From assembly GCA_002243285.1 (NCBI GenBank), contig CP022585.1, forward strand, positions 2,716,641-2,780,640: a stretch of DNA of 64,000 nucleotides, read 5' to 3'. This stretch comes from Candidatus Fluviicola riflensis. GTDB taxonomy: Bacteria; Bacteroidota; Bacteroidia; Flavobacteriales_D; Crocinitomicaceae. The notes under the pieces are model-generated. The model ran no database searches, was not told the origin of the DNA, and was given only the letters and a program-made list of their open reading frames with translations. Positions 27,019 to 38,079 of the stretch are shown here, piece after piece. The first letter of the stretch is position 1. Each line of letters begins with the position of its first letter. Position numbers and translations under genes: made by a program.

Positions 27019-27134
27019 TTGTAATTCAACAGTCTAGAAGTATAATGAAGAGTTGATTTCGAGAATAGATTTCTTCCGTTTTTTCACTTGCCATGTTTAA
27101 CTTATCAACAATATGATTAATTTATAGTCATTAT

Positions 27135-27166
27135 TTTGATTAATAATTAATCATTTTATACTTTTG
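27135..27166 (+). promoter_or_regulatory. dinB-dnaE promoter with palindromic operator candidate
   Basis: TTTG at 27135-27138 and TACTTTTG at 27159-27166 are spaced 20 bp apart, an exact Bacteroidota -33/-7 arrangement. Overlapping the -33 box and filling the spacer is a perfect odd palindrome, TGATTAAT-A-ATTAATCA (27137-27153). A repressor bound there would block polymerase. The predicted transcript start is about 20 bp before the ATG. Confidence 0.7.
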
Positions 27167-27191
27167 GTCAGAACGTTGAAACACTTTTCAA

Positions 27192-28463
27192 ATGATTGGT
27201 AAAAAAGAATTGCTAAATCAGGCAAATGAAATTGACAACCGGCGGGCCATTGTTCACATGGATCTGGATACTTTTTTTGTGTCGTGTGAGCGTTTGATCG
27301 ACAGCCGGCTGAATAATTTACCTGTCATCATCGGCGGAACAAGCGACCGCGGTGTGGTGGCATCCTGTAGTTATGAAGCACGGGCGTTCGGTGTGCATTC
27401 GGCCATGCCCATGAAAATGGCACGGGAACGCTGCCCCGAAGCCGTTATCATCAAAGGAAACGGTGACAACTACACCAAATTTTCAAAAAGTGTTACCGAG
27501 ATCATCAAAGAAGCCGCACCGGCCTATGAAAAATCGTCTATTGATGAGTTTTACCTCGACCTCACGGGCATGGACAAACATTTCGGCTGTTTAAAATACA
27601 CCAGCGAACTGCGCCAAAAGATCATGCGCGAAACCGGTTTACCTATTTCCTTCGGGTTGTCTTCCAATAAAACGGTTTCCAAGATTGCCACCGGCGAAGC
27701 AAAGCCCAACAACGAAAAATACATCCTTGCAGGCATGGAAAAGTCCTTCCTGAATCCCTTGTCCGTGAAAAAAATCCCGATGGTCGGGTTAAAAACCTAC
27801 CAAACACTTTGTTCACTGGGTGCCAAACGCATTGCCACCATCCAGGAAATGCCCCTTGAACTCATGGAAAACATCATGGGCAAACACGGCATCGCGATCT
27901 GGAAAAAAGCAAACGGCATCGATCTCTCGCCCGTAAGACAATACAACGAACACAAATCCATCTCTACCGAACGCACTTTCGACAGCGATACCACCGATGC
28001 CCGGAAGCTGAAATCCATTATCCGGGCAATGGCAGAAAATACAGCGTTCCAGTTGCGGAAACGGCAAAAAGTGTCGGCCTGTATTACCGTGAAGATCCGC
28101 TACTCCGATTTTCAAACGTATACCATGCAAAAACGCGTTCCCTATACCGCTGCCGACCATGAGATTATTCAAACCGTATCCGAATTATTCGATAAACTCT
28201 TTACCCGGCGGTTGCTGGTACGGCTGGTGGGAATCCGGTTGAGCGACCTGGTAACCGGCAACCACCAGATGCGGTTGTTCGAACCCCAGGCAGACCGTTT
28301 TGCGGCGCTCTACCAGGCGATGGACCACATCAGGCTGCGCTACGGCGAACAAGCCGTGATCAGGGCCGATGGCATGCAAATTCTAAATGGCAGAAAGTAC
28401 AAAAGCCGCATGAGCGAATCGGTAAGCCAGTTTTCCTCCCTTGATAACCCTTTTCAGTTTTAG
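27192..28463 (+). CDS. dinB: DNA polymerase IV (Y-family)
   Basis: 423-residue translesion polymerase. Catalytic carboxylates are visible in MDLDTFF (near residue 23) and SSIDEFYLDL (near 115). The helix-hairpin-helix thumb (PMVGLKTYQTLCSLG) and little-finger region follow. QMRLF near the C-terminus fits a beta-clamp binding motif. It is followed after 3 bp by a dnaE-type gene, forming an inducible mutagenesis cassette of the kind that in many bacteria is SOS controlled. The promoter carries a palindrome that could be the operator. Intact and of normal length. Confidence 0.95.
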   Translation: MIGKKELLNQANEIDNRRAIVHMDLDTFFVSCERLIDSRLNNLPVIIGGTSDRGVVASCSYEARAFGVHSAMPMKMARERCPEAVIIKGNGDNYTKFSKSVTEIIKEAAPAYEKSSIDEFYLDLTGMDKHFGCLKYTSELRQKIMRETGLPISFGLSSNKTVSKIATGEAKPNNEKYILAGMEKSFLNPLSVKKIPMVGLKTYQTLCSLGAKRIATIQEMPLELMENIMGKHGIAIWKKANGIDLSPVRQYNEHKSISTERTFDSDTTDARKLKSIIRAMAENTAFQLRKRQKVSACITVKIRYSDFQTYTMQKRVPYTAADHEIIQTVSELFDKLFTRRLLVRLVGIRLSDLVTGNHQMRLFEPQADRFAALYQAMDHIRLRYGEQAVIRADGMQILNGRKYKSRMSESVSQFSSLDNPFQF

Positions 28464-28466
28464 TAT

Positions 28467-31415
28467 ATGTTGAACCTGCACTCGTGTTACAGCCTCAGAT
28501 ATGGCATCGTTACTCCGGAAAATCTTGCCGGCTGGATCGAAACATCCGGTTACGAACGCGTGGTGTTAACCGATATCAACAATACGAGCGCGCTGTTGAG
28601 CTACATACGTCTTCTGCAGCAAAAGCAGCTTCATCCTGTGGTGGGTATTGATTTCAGGAACGGCATCGACTGTTGTTATGTGGGTATTGCCAAAAACAAC
28701 GAAGGCTTCATGGAACTCAATCAATTCTTAAGCAAACACAACCATGATCAAACCCCGTTTCCGGCCCGCGCACCGCTCTTCCAACACTGCTATGTTATTT
28801 ATCCATGGGAGAAAAGTCCCGTGCAGCTCTACCCCAATGAACGGATCGGGATCGCGGCGCACCAGCTCAACAGGCTACAGGTGCGCCAACCAGCAGATTG
28901 GACAAACTACGTGGCACTGCAGCCCATGACTTTTACAGACAAACGCCAATTCAATACACACCGCTTACTGCGCGCCATTGATTGCAATACCCTGCTTTCC
29001 ACCTTAGCGCCACAGGAACAAACCAGGCCCGATGAATTATTACTCAGTAAACAGCAGTTCTATGCCGTGTTTCAATCCTTTCCCCAACTGATCCGAAATG
29101 CCGAAACACTGCTCGAAAATTGCGGGATCGAATTTCAATTTGACAACGAAGTCACGCCGCAAAACTTAGCCACCTATACCGGTGATAAAGAAAGCGACTA
29201 CAAAAAAATAGAAGAACTCTGCCGGCTGAACCTGTCCAAACGTTATCCGGATGCCGATAAAGTGATCTTTGAGCGGATTCAACGGGAACTGGATGTCATC
29301 CGGCAAAAAGATTACCTCTCGTACTTCCTGATCGCCTGGGATATTGTGTCCTATGCGCACAGTAAAGGTTACTACTACGTAGGCCGGGGAAGCGGCGCCA
29401 ACAGCATTGTGGCTTACCTGTTGGGAATTACCGATGTCGATCCCATCGAACTGGACCTCTACTTCGAGCGGTTTATCAATTTGTACCGGAAAAATCCACC
29501 CGATTTCGATATCGATTTTTCCTGGCGCGACCGCGACGATGTCACCGAATACATTTTCAGACGCTTCCCGGATTCAGCCATGATCTGTACCTACAATACC
29601 TTTCAATACAAAGCCACGATCCGGGAATTGGGAAAGATCATGGGGCTTCCCAAATCAAGTATCGATCAGCTGAGCGCCGAAAAACCATCCTACGACCGTT
29701 CGGATAAACTTGGTAAACTGATCCTGAAATACAGCAAACTGATCGCAGGACTTCCCTCCTACCTGAGCGTACACGCGGGCGGGATCATCATCAGCGAAAA
29801 ACCGGTTCATTATTACACCGCTACCTTCCTTACGTCGAAGAATTTCCCGACCACCCAATTCTCCATGCTCGAAGCAGAAGATGTGGGCTTTTATAAATTT
29901 GATATTCTCTCGCAACGGGGATTGGGGAAGATCAAAGATTGCCTGGAGATCATTCACACCAATCAGCCCGGAAATCCGCCACATGATATTCGCGACATTC
30001 ATCATTTCAAGCACGACGACAAAGTGAATGCACTTCTCAGGAAAGCCCAGGCGCTCGGTTGCTTTTATGTAGAATCCCCGGGAATGCGGATGCTCATGAC
30101 CAAACTAAAAACCAACGGGTACCTCGAACTCGTAGCGGCCAGTTCGATCATTCGCCCCGGAGTAGCGCAGTCAGGAATGATGCGCGAATACATTCTGCGC
30201 CACCGTCACCCCGAACGCAGGGCTGATTCTGCACCAAAATTACTGGAACTGATGCCCGACACCTACGGCGTGATGGTGTACCAGGAAGATGTCATCAAGG
30301 TAGCCAACCAGTTCGCCGGACTCAGCCTCGAAGAATCGGACATTCTGCGCAGGGCCATGTCAGGCAAATACCGCTCACGAATGGAATTTACCGTGGTGAA
30401 GGAACAATTCTTTCACAATTGTCTTCAGAGGGGCTATAAACCCGAATACATTCAATCGGTGTGGCACCAGATAGAGAGTTTTGGCGGATTTGCCTTCTCC
30501 AAAGGACATTCCGCCTCGTATGCTGTTGAAAGTTACCAGAGCCTCTACCTCAAAGCTTATTATCCGCTCGAATACATGGTGGCTACCATCAACAACTTCG
30601 GCGGTTTTTACCGTACCGAGATCTATGTGCGGGAAGCAGAAAAACTGGGCGCAATCATCAAACCGCCCTGTATCAACAATAGCGAATACCATACTGTGAT
30701 CCATGGCACTGAGATCATCTTGGGGTTTCAGCACATCGAAGGATTGGAACAGAAGATCATACAGGCCATTCTCACCGAAAGACAGGAGAACGGACCCTTT
30801 TTAAGTCTGAATGATCTTACACAGCGGGTAATCGTTCCCATCGAACAACTCACGCTCCTGGTCCGTATCAATGCACTGCGTTCGTTCAGAATAGCAAAAA
30901 AAGTATTGCTTTGGGAAGCCCATTTATACCAACAGAAGAAACCCGTACACGATAAAGTACAAACCTCCCTGTTCGAAGGTCCTAAAAAAACATTCGATCT
31001 CCCCGTCTTTCAGGAAGACCCGCTTGAAAATGCGTTTGAACAACTGGAACTCCTCGGCTTTTCACTCTGCAACCCGTTCGAATTGATTGAACAGAAACTT
31101 CAGCCGCATCAGAAAGCAACAGACATCCCTGCTCACATTGGAAAGGAAATCATTACCTACGGTTATTACGTAAACGTCAAACGCACGTCGACCAAAAACG
31201 GCGACTCCATGCTCTTCGGTACGTTCCTGGATATCGACGGCGAGAACATCGATACCGTGCATTTCCCCAACGTGGCTGCTGCTTATCCGTTCAGGGGAAT
31301 CGGGATTTATGAACTTACCGGAACCGTGACCTCAGAGTTTGATTTCCAAACCCTGGAAGTGGCCTCGATGAAAAAAATAAACTACCACCCCGACATACGC
31401 TACTCAGAAGAGTAA
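28467..31415 (+). CDS. DnaE-type DNA polymerase III alpha subunit (translesion cassette)
   Basis: 982 residues, shorter than replicative DnaE (about 1150-1200) and close to ImuC/DnaE2-type error-prone polymerases. Palm Asp residues are visible in PDFDIDFSW (near residue 345). GRGSGANSIVAYLLG, the fingers motif FAFSKGHSASYA and a QTSLF beta-clamp motif are present. The N-terminal PHP domain looks degenerate: LNLHSCYS replaces the usual HxHS start and TDINN replaces TDHxN. It starts 4 bp after dinB, so it is co-transcribed. It is expected to extend past lesions together with Pol IV. A second, replicative dnaE must exist elsewhere in the genome. Confidence 0.92.
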   Translation: MLNLHSCYSLRYGIVTPENLAGWIETSGYERVVLTDINNTSALLSYIRLLQQKQLHPVVGIDFRNGIDCCYVGIAKNNEGFMELNQFLSKHNHDQTPFPARAPLFQHCYVIYPWEKSPVQLYPNERIGIAAHQLNRLQVRQPADWTNYVALQPMTFTDKRQFNTHRLLRAIDCNTLLSTLAPQEQTRPDELLLSKQQFYAVFQSFPQLIRNAETLLENCGIEFQFDNEVTPQNLATYTGDKESDYKKIEELCRLNLSKRYPDADKVIFERIQRELDVIRQKDYLSYFLIAWDIVSYAHSKGYYYVGRGSGANSIVAYLLGITDVDPIELDLYFERFINLYRKNPPDFDIDFSWRDRDDVTEYIFRRFPDSAMICTYNTFQYKATIRELGKIMGLPKSSIDQLSAEKPSYDRSDKLGKLILKYSKLIAGLPSYLSVHAGGIIISEKPVHYYTATFLTSKNFPTTQFSMLEAEDVGFYKFDILSQRGLGKIKDCLEIIHTNQPGNPPHDIRDIHHFKHDDKVNALLRKAQALGCFYVESPGMRMLMTKLKTNGYLELVAASSIIRPGVAQSGMMREYILRHRHPERRADSAPKLLELMPDTYGVMVYQEDVIKVANQFAGLSLEESDILRRAMSGKYRSRMEFTVVKEQFFHNCLQRGYKPEYIQSVWHQIESFGGFAFSKGHSASYAVESYQSLYLKAYYPLEYMVATINNFGGFYRTEIYVREAEKLGAIIKPPCINNSEYHTVIHGTEIILGFQHIEGLEQKIIQAILTERQENGPFLSLNDLTQRVIVPIEQLTLLVRINALRSFRIAKKVLLWEAHLYQQKKPVHDKVQTSLFEGPKKTFDLPVFQEDPLENAFEQLELLGFSLCNPFELIEQKLQPHQKATDIPAHIGKEIITYGYYVNVKRTSTKNGDSMLFGTFLDIDGENIDTVHFPNVAAAYPFRGIGIYELTGTVTSEFDFQTLEVASMKKINYHPDIRYSEE

Positions 31416-31471
31416 ACATGGATCAAGCACAAAAGTTGAGAAGGATAAATTTGATTGAAGGATAACTTATT

Positions 31472-31740
31472 TTAAGAGGAAGCACCCATCGGCATTAAGT
31501 TCCAATCGCAAGGGAACAAGGTGCGTTAAGCGTAACCGATGCCCTGTTTGAGCACAGTCATCGGGTTGTTTGCAAAACAATCCGTTAATGACGTTTAGCG
31601 AGTTCGGGAGAGAAAGCACTGCTTTCGAAGACCAAGCGTTAGCGCCGGGAAGGTAGCATAACAAGCCGTAGTTCTCAAGATTGGAACTTAATGCCTTGAT
31701 TTTTTGTCTACTTTTTTATCAAGAAAAAAGTAGGAGAAGA
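31472..31740 (-). repeat. Long intergenic repeat, copy 2
   Basis: Reverse-orientation copy of the element at 2986-3215, with most segments nearly identical. It contains an additional internal stretch (around 31605-31660, GAGAGAAAGCACTGCTTTC and following) that copy 1 lacks. It occupies most of the 409-bp gap between dnaE and the T9SS type B gene; the rest of the gap holds only the terminator at 31776-31805. Confidence 0.85.
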
Positions 31741-31775
31741 TTTAACTCATTCCCACCTGATCACTATTCACAAAA

Positions 31776-31805
31776 AAACGGCGCTCTAAATATAGAGCGC
31801 CGTTT
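31776..31805 (-). terminator. Rho-independent terminator of the T9SS type B gene
   Basis: AAACGGCGCTCT, 6-nt loop, AGAGCGCCGTTT; on the minus strand it is followed by a run of T. It lies 20 bp beyond the stop. Confidence 0.9.
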
Positions 31806-31824
31806 CGGATATTAGTTAAGAATC

Positions 31825-34518
31825 TTATCTGTTCATGTAGATCGATCCGTTAAAAGTCTTTTTGTCATCAGAGTAAACATCTTTCACTCGTGCTACCCAT
31901 GTGTAAGTACCTGCAGGAAGGATTTTCCCGTTGTATGTACCATCCCATGAAGCGTTAATGTCGTGTGTTTCCCAGAGGATTTCACCCCAACGGTCAAAGA
32001 TCATCAATTCAAAGTTGTACTCATCCACTCCGCTGATCGAGAAATCCCATGTCTGGTTAAACTCATCATCATCCGGCGTAAAGGAGTTCGGAGCGAAGAA
32101 TAAGATGTCGCTGTTCACAGCCAGAATACGCTCAACTGTATCCACACAACCTTCCGGTGTTTGAACAATCAATTGAATCACATACTTGTCTACGATTCCG
32201 TCAGGGAATTGGAATGTCGGGTTATCGTATGTACTTGTAGAAGGAACAGACCCCGGAGAATTCCACTGCCATGAAACCACACCAGCTGAGGATTTATCCT
32301 GCATGGTTACAGTCGTTTCAAAAATGGTAGTCGGGTTGGCAGACATATTGAAATCAGCCACCGGATTGGCAATTACCGAAACGATATCCTCGAAGTGTCC
32401 TGTATACACACAACCGTAGATTGAAGTAACGGTAACATCCACATCGTAAGGATTCGGATTGTCGTATTGGTGTGTAACACCTGCTGCACCTACAAGAAGT
32501 TCCTGGTTACCATCACCGAACTCAAACAACACCGATTGAATTTCGTTCGGATTGTTAGATGTATTGGCAAACGTAAATAATCCCGGTTCACAAGACCATG
32601 TTTTATCAGGAACGAACATCGGAACGATCGCTGTAGGGAACACAATGTTCATACAGTCATTGGTAGTCGGTGATCCGCAAGCTTCTGACAACGTCACGCA
32701 GTACACAGCGTTTGTTGCAGCAGGATCAACTTCGATAGTTGAACCGGTTCCGATAACAACACCGTTTTCTGTCCATGTAAAAGTATAAGGTGAACTACCT
32801 CCTGAACCTATAGCAGTCAGCATCGTTGAATTCTCAGGACAAATAGTCTGATCCGGCGTCAATGAAGTGATTGCAAGCGGTGCAGGTTCTCCGATTGTTG
32901 TCGTAGAAGTAATCACACAGTTATTGGCATCTGTAATAGTCACTGTATGTGTTCCGGCAGACAAATCATTGGCAGCCTGAGCTGTTGAAGATGAATTATC
33001 CCAGGCGTATGAATAAGGGCCTGTACCACCAACAATATTCACAGCAACAACACCGTCGCTTCCGCTGTTACAGCTTACATCCTGCCCAACAGCTTGTGCA
33101 ACCATCGGCGGGATCTCAGTAATGATTACCTCTACCGTGTCGATACAACCAACTGAAGAACTCACTTCACAATGATAGGTTCCTGCAGATAATCCGGTAG
33201 CTGTTTGTGTTGTTTGACCACCCGCGTCGTACCAGTTATAAGAAACCGTACCTAAAGAAGGTGTCATCGTCGCAGTGGCTGTTCCATCAGCTCCGCCCGG
33301 ACAACTAACCACAGTAGTACTCCCTGAATAAGTTGCTCCCGAATTCGGCACAACAACACTCACCGTTTTTGTACATCCGTTGGCATCCGTTACCAATACC
33401 TGGTAATTTCCTGCTACAAGGTTAGTGGCTGTTTGCGTTGTTTGTCCACCCGGTGACCATAAATAAGAGAAAGGTGGAGTTCCCAATAATGGGTTCGCAG
33501 TAGCTGTACCACTTCCGCCCGAACAATAATCAGTTGTAGCTGTTGCACTGGCGTTTACACTTGTACGCGTAATCCAGGTAGTATCAGAAACAGAACCGAT
33601 GCCTACACCACATGACGTTCCAGTAAGCCAGTAACCGGTAACACCCGGAGGCACCTGGGTAATGTTCAATACACCATTGTTGTAAGGGAATGTTTGTCCG
33701 AGGTTATTTTGCCATTGCAAAGCACCACCCGGCGCATTGATATTTACGTAAGGAATTGTCGTGATAGCGTAGTTACTTGTGTTGTTCGGAGCAGTTGGTG
33801 TCCAGCGACGACCATCCTGATTGGCTGTCCAAACAGTATTGTTACGCCCCGGAGTAATGTGTCCGACAGTACCACCATTGTTCTCAGTTCCCTGGATTGC
33901 TTGCCCACCGTTCCATGAAGGACAGCTTCCTTTTTCACCGATAAACATTTCTACAATGTTGGTGGTTTCGTAGAAGATATAACCGATATACGAGCATGAA
34001 CTCGTACAGCTAAACATGGTTACACCATTGTAAAGGATCACAAACATACGATTCGGTGCCGTACCCAACATCTGGTATTGGATTGGCCCGCTCGTAGCGT
34101 TACTCGGATTCAAATCCTGGTGAGTAACCATCGCACTGTTAAAGCAATGTGTTAAACCTGTTGTAGAAGGAAGAGTTGTAGCTCCCAACGACCATGGGCA
34201 ATAACCGCCCGCACTACCAAGGTTAAACGTAACGATACCGTTCGAACCGATCAACATCTGGTTGTAGTTGGAACCGTAAAAGTTAAAGTTGAACCCCATA
34301 TTGATTACAGGACTCCAAGAGTCATCTGTTAATGAAACATCAGTCGGTGCATTTAAGAAAATACCACCTGCAGGACTCCCGCCGGCTCCACCGCAATTCG
34401 TAATCTGAACAGTTTGTCCTTGACATACCGTTACATCAGTCCCCAAACAAACCTGAACCTGAGCAAAACTCAGTGACGATAAGAATAATGAGACCAGTAC
34501 CAGTTTGAAATTTTTCAT
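31825..34518 (-). CDS. Gliding-motility-associated C-terminal domain protein (T9SS type B)
   Basis: 897 residues. Signal peptide cleaved near SLSFAQ. Residues 20-310 form a beta-rich N-terminal region with the repeated GSNGIVTFN type of motif. Residues of about 315-545 contain three or more SprB-like repeats (GTPPFSYLWSPGGQTTQTATNL, here split as GTPPFSYLWSPGG and TQTATNL, with CNGCTKTV-like ends). PKD-like modules follow (FEFGDGNQELLVG, WQWNSPG). The C-terminal 90 residues are the type B sorting domain: FAPNSFTPDDDEFNQTW, FDRWGEILWE, GTYTWVARVKD. It should be exported by T9SS and held at the cell surface; adhesin function is inferred. A minus-strand -7 box TAACTTTG lies at 34595-34588. Confidence 0.93.
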   Translation of the reverse strand: MKNFKLVLVSLFLSSLSFAQVQVCLGTDVTVCQGQTVQITNCGGAGGSPAGGIFLNAPTDVSLTDDSWSPVINMGFNFNFYGSNYNQMLIGSNGIVTFNLGSAGGYCPWSLGATTLPSTTGLTHCFNSAMVTHQDLNPSNATSGPIQYQMLGTAPNRMFVILYNGVTMFSCTSSCSYIGYIFYETTNIVEMFIGEKGSCPSWNGGQAIQGTENNGGTVGHITPGRNNTVWTANQDGRRWTPTAPNNTSNYAITTIPYVNINAPGGALQWQNNLGQTFPYNNGVLNITQVPPGVTGYWLTGTSCGVGIGSVSDTTWITRTSVNASATATTDYCSGGSGTATANPLLGTPPFSYLWSPGGQTTQTATNLVAGNYQVLVTDANGCTKTVSVVVPNSGATYSGSTTVVSCPGGADGTATATMTPSLGTVSYNWYDAGGQTTQTATGLSAGTYHCEVSSSVGCIDTVEVIITEIPPMVAQAVGQDVSCNSGSDGVVAVNIVGGTGPYSYAWDNSSSTAQAANDLSAGTHTVTITDANNCVITSTTTIGEPAPLAITSLTPDQTICPENSTMLTAIGSGGSSPYTFTWTENGVVIGTGSTIEVDPAATNAVYCVTLSEACGSPTTNDCMNIVFPTAIVPMFVPDKTWSCEPGLFTFANTSNNPNEIQSVLFEFGDGNQELLVGAAGVTHQYDNPNPYDVDVTVTSIYGCVYTGHFEDIVSVIANPVADFNMSANPTTIFETTVTMQDKSSAGVVSWQWNSPGSVPSTSTYDNPTFQFPDGIVDKYVIQLIVQTPEGCVDTVERILAVNSDILFFAPNSFTPDDDEFNQTWDFSISGVDEYNFELMIFDRWGEILWETHDINASWDGTYNGKILPAGTYTWVARVKDVYSDDKKTFNGSIYMNR

Positions 34519-36286
<1,768 letters not shown>

Positions 36287-36311
36287 TCATCATCTCTCAA
36301 CTATATTTTTT

Positions 36312-36341
36312 AAGGCTGTTCATTGATTTGGACAGCCTTTT
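36312..36341 (+). terminator. Rho-independent terminator of gdhA
   Basis: AAGGCTGT, 14-nt loop, ACAGCCTT followed by TTCT. It lies 25 bp after the stop codon. Confidence 0.85.
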
Positions 36342-36436
36342 CTATGCTCCGTAGTGACTGACGTGTTCCCATAGCGGTTGAAAACCTGCTATGGGAAGGA
36401 AGTCTGCTGTTGCAGGAAGTTACTTACTAGTCCAGT

Positions 36437-36508
36437 TGGGGCGGGTCGCGACCTGCCCCAATGCCCAAAACCAAAACCGTCCGGTCTGCCTGAGGCAGAC
36501 CGGACGGT
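36437..36508. repeat. Two GC-rich palindromes in the gdhA downstream gap
   Basis: 36437-36460 is a 24-bp palindrome with one mismatch (core GGTCGCGACC). 36476-36508 is a perfect 33-bp palindrome with 16-bp arms (ACCGTCCGGTCTGCC and complement) and a one-base centre. The second lies 25 bp beyond the leftward gene at 36533 and could also act as its terminator. Confidence 0.8.
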
Positions 36509-36532
36509 TAATATTATTGTTTTCTCAATGGA

Positions 36533-37774
36533 TTATTCTGCAGCAACCACCTTTTCATTGATGGTATTCAATCCGTTTTTCAGGCGTACCATGTACATTC
36601 CGTGACTCAGATTCAGATCAGGGATCACAACCGTGTTTGCTCCGTTGGAAACAGAAAGATCGCTGTGATAAACCAAACGGCCACCTGCGTCATAGATCTG
36701 TAAATCTTCCACCGATTCTGCAGCACCGTCAAAACTCATGATGATTCCGCCGTTGGAATAAGATACGATTACATTATCGGTTGCTATACACGAAGCCGAA
36801 ATGGAAGATTTCACAGCACGGTTACCATCAATATCCACTTCCACCAGCTGGAAAACACCTTCGCGGTTTACAGCTGATACAAACGAATAATTTTCGATAC
36901 CCGCACCTGCACCGGTAGGCTGAACGAAACCGATCACCGCAAACTGTCCATTTTGCAGGTGCTCGATTTCGAAATGATCAAGACCACTTTCCGAAAGCGT
37001 TTGCCATTCAAGTACCAGTGCGTCTCCGGTACAGGAAGATTTGAAATAGGCAATTTCAGCTGCCAACGGAAAAGTGATCTCACTCAACGTCCACGAACGG
37101 AAAAAATTAGTGGGAGAAACCGGAACGTTAGACGTTGTATTGGTCACCGCATTGGTGACACCCTGAGGCAAATAATCGCCCCAATGATTGGTTGAACTAT
37201 TGAAACGCTGCGCGCCCAAATCAGATTCGACAATGGTGTTACCCACTGCTAAATGCTCGGAATCACGGTACGTAAATTGAAAAGTTGCAGTAGGTTTTGT
37301 TCCATAACTAAGCGCATCAATGATCCAGAAACGGTCAATTACATGAAGTGAATTATTAAACGATGCCGAAAAGTAATCCCACATGTGGGTTACATCCGAA
37401 GGACGGTACGTGTTGTTATCCCAGGTTGGCCCCGGATAAGTCGAGAAACGAATGGCTCCGGCACCTGTTCCCGCAGCAGTAATATTGGCAGTAAACGGAA
37501 TTTTGGTAAACGTTGTCTGTGAAGTGAACGGCATGACATAAATTCCTGTAGAAGTTCCAATGTTCCAGATTACCTGGTCAAATTCGCTTTCGGTAACAAT
37601 GTTCCCACCCGTTCCGGTTGTACTGACAGCATTGGTTGCAGGATTTGCGATCACAACTTTCGCGCTGTTATCAACTACCATGAAGGCGTTGTTGTTAAGG
37701 ATTAATCTTCCCTGGCCAAAAATCGTGCAGGATGATAATACCAGAAAAGCAGAAAATTGTAATTTGTAGCGCAT
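36533..37774 (-). CDS. Secreted protein with T9SS type A-like sorting domain
   Basis: 413 residues. Signal peptide (cleavage near CTIFGQ). The middle 220 residues are beta-rich with no recognised family. Residues of about 240-330 have a FKSSCTGDALVLEWQTLSE motif found in many Bacteroidota secreted proteins (an FN3-like module preceding the sorting domain). The C-terminus (LQIYDAGGRLVYH, LSHGMYMVRLKNG, ending EKVVAAE) is T9SS type A-like, although the usual YPNP entry motif is absent. Predicted to be exported through T9SS. Single gene. Confidence 0.85.
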   Translation of the reverse strand: MRYKLQFSAFLVLSSCTIFGQGRLILNNNAFMVVDNSAKVVIANPATNAVSTTGTGGNIVTESEFDQVIWNIGTSTGIYVMPFTSQTTFTKIPFTANITAAGTGAGAIRFSTYPGPTWDNNTYRPSDVTHMWDYFSASFNNSLHVIDRFWIIDALSYGTKPTATFQFTYRDSEHLAVGNTIVESDLGAQRFNSSTNHWGDYLPQGVTNAVTNTTSNVPVSPTNFFRSWTLSEITFPLAAEIAYFKSSCTGDALVLEWQTLSESGLDHFEIEHLQNGQFAVIGFVQPTGAGAGIENYSFVSAVNREGVFQLVEVDIDGNRAVKSSISASCIATDNVIVSYSNGGIIMSFDGAAESVEDLQIYDAGGRLVYHSDLSVSNGANTVVIPDLNLSHGMYMVRLKNGLNTINEKVVAAE

Positions 37775-38079
37775 ACTAAATATGTAGTAAGTTAGGGCGA
37801 ATTTAGTGAATTATTTAGTTCCGAGGCTTTATTCCCTCATTATTAGATAGATGAAGTTTTCGGAAATGAACATAAATCGATTTAGTAAATGGTATTTCGA
37901 CTCCTGCAATGAACAAATCAGTCGTTTAATAAAAGCGGATTTATACGTTGAAAAAGTATTTTTAGTCCTTCTTTTTTATTGGAAAGAAGGGCAATTCGAA
38001 TGATATAAAGTCGCTATTTTACGGACCTTTATTCGTTTACCTCGAATTATCCGTTAATTTTGCAACATAGCTAATTTAC
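37775..38079. promoter_or_regulatory. Divergent intergenic region with the E1 gene promoter
   Basis: 305 bp without a gene. TAATTTTG at 38055-38062 is an exact -7 box 17 bp before the E1 start. Otherwise AT-rich, with nothing recognisable. Confidence 0.5.
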
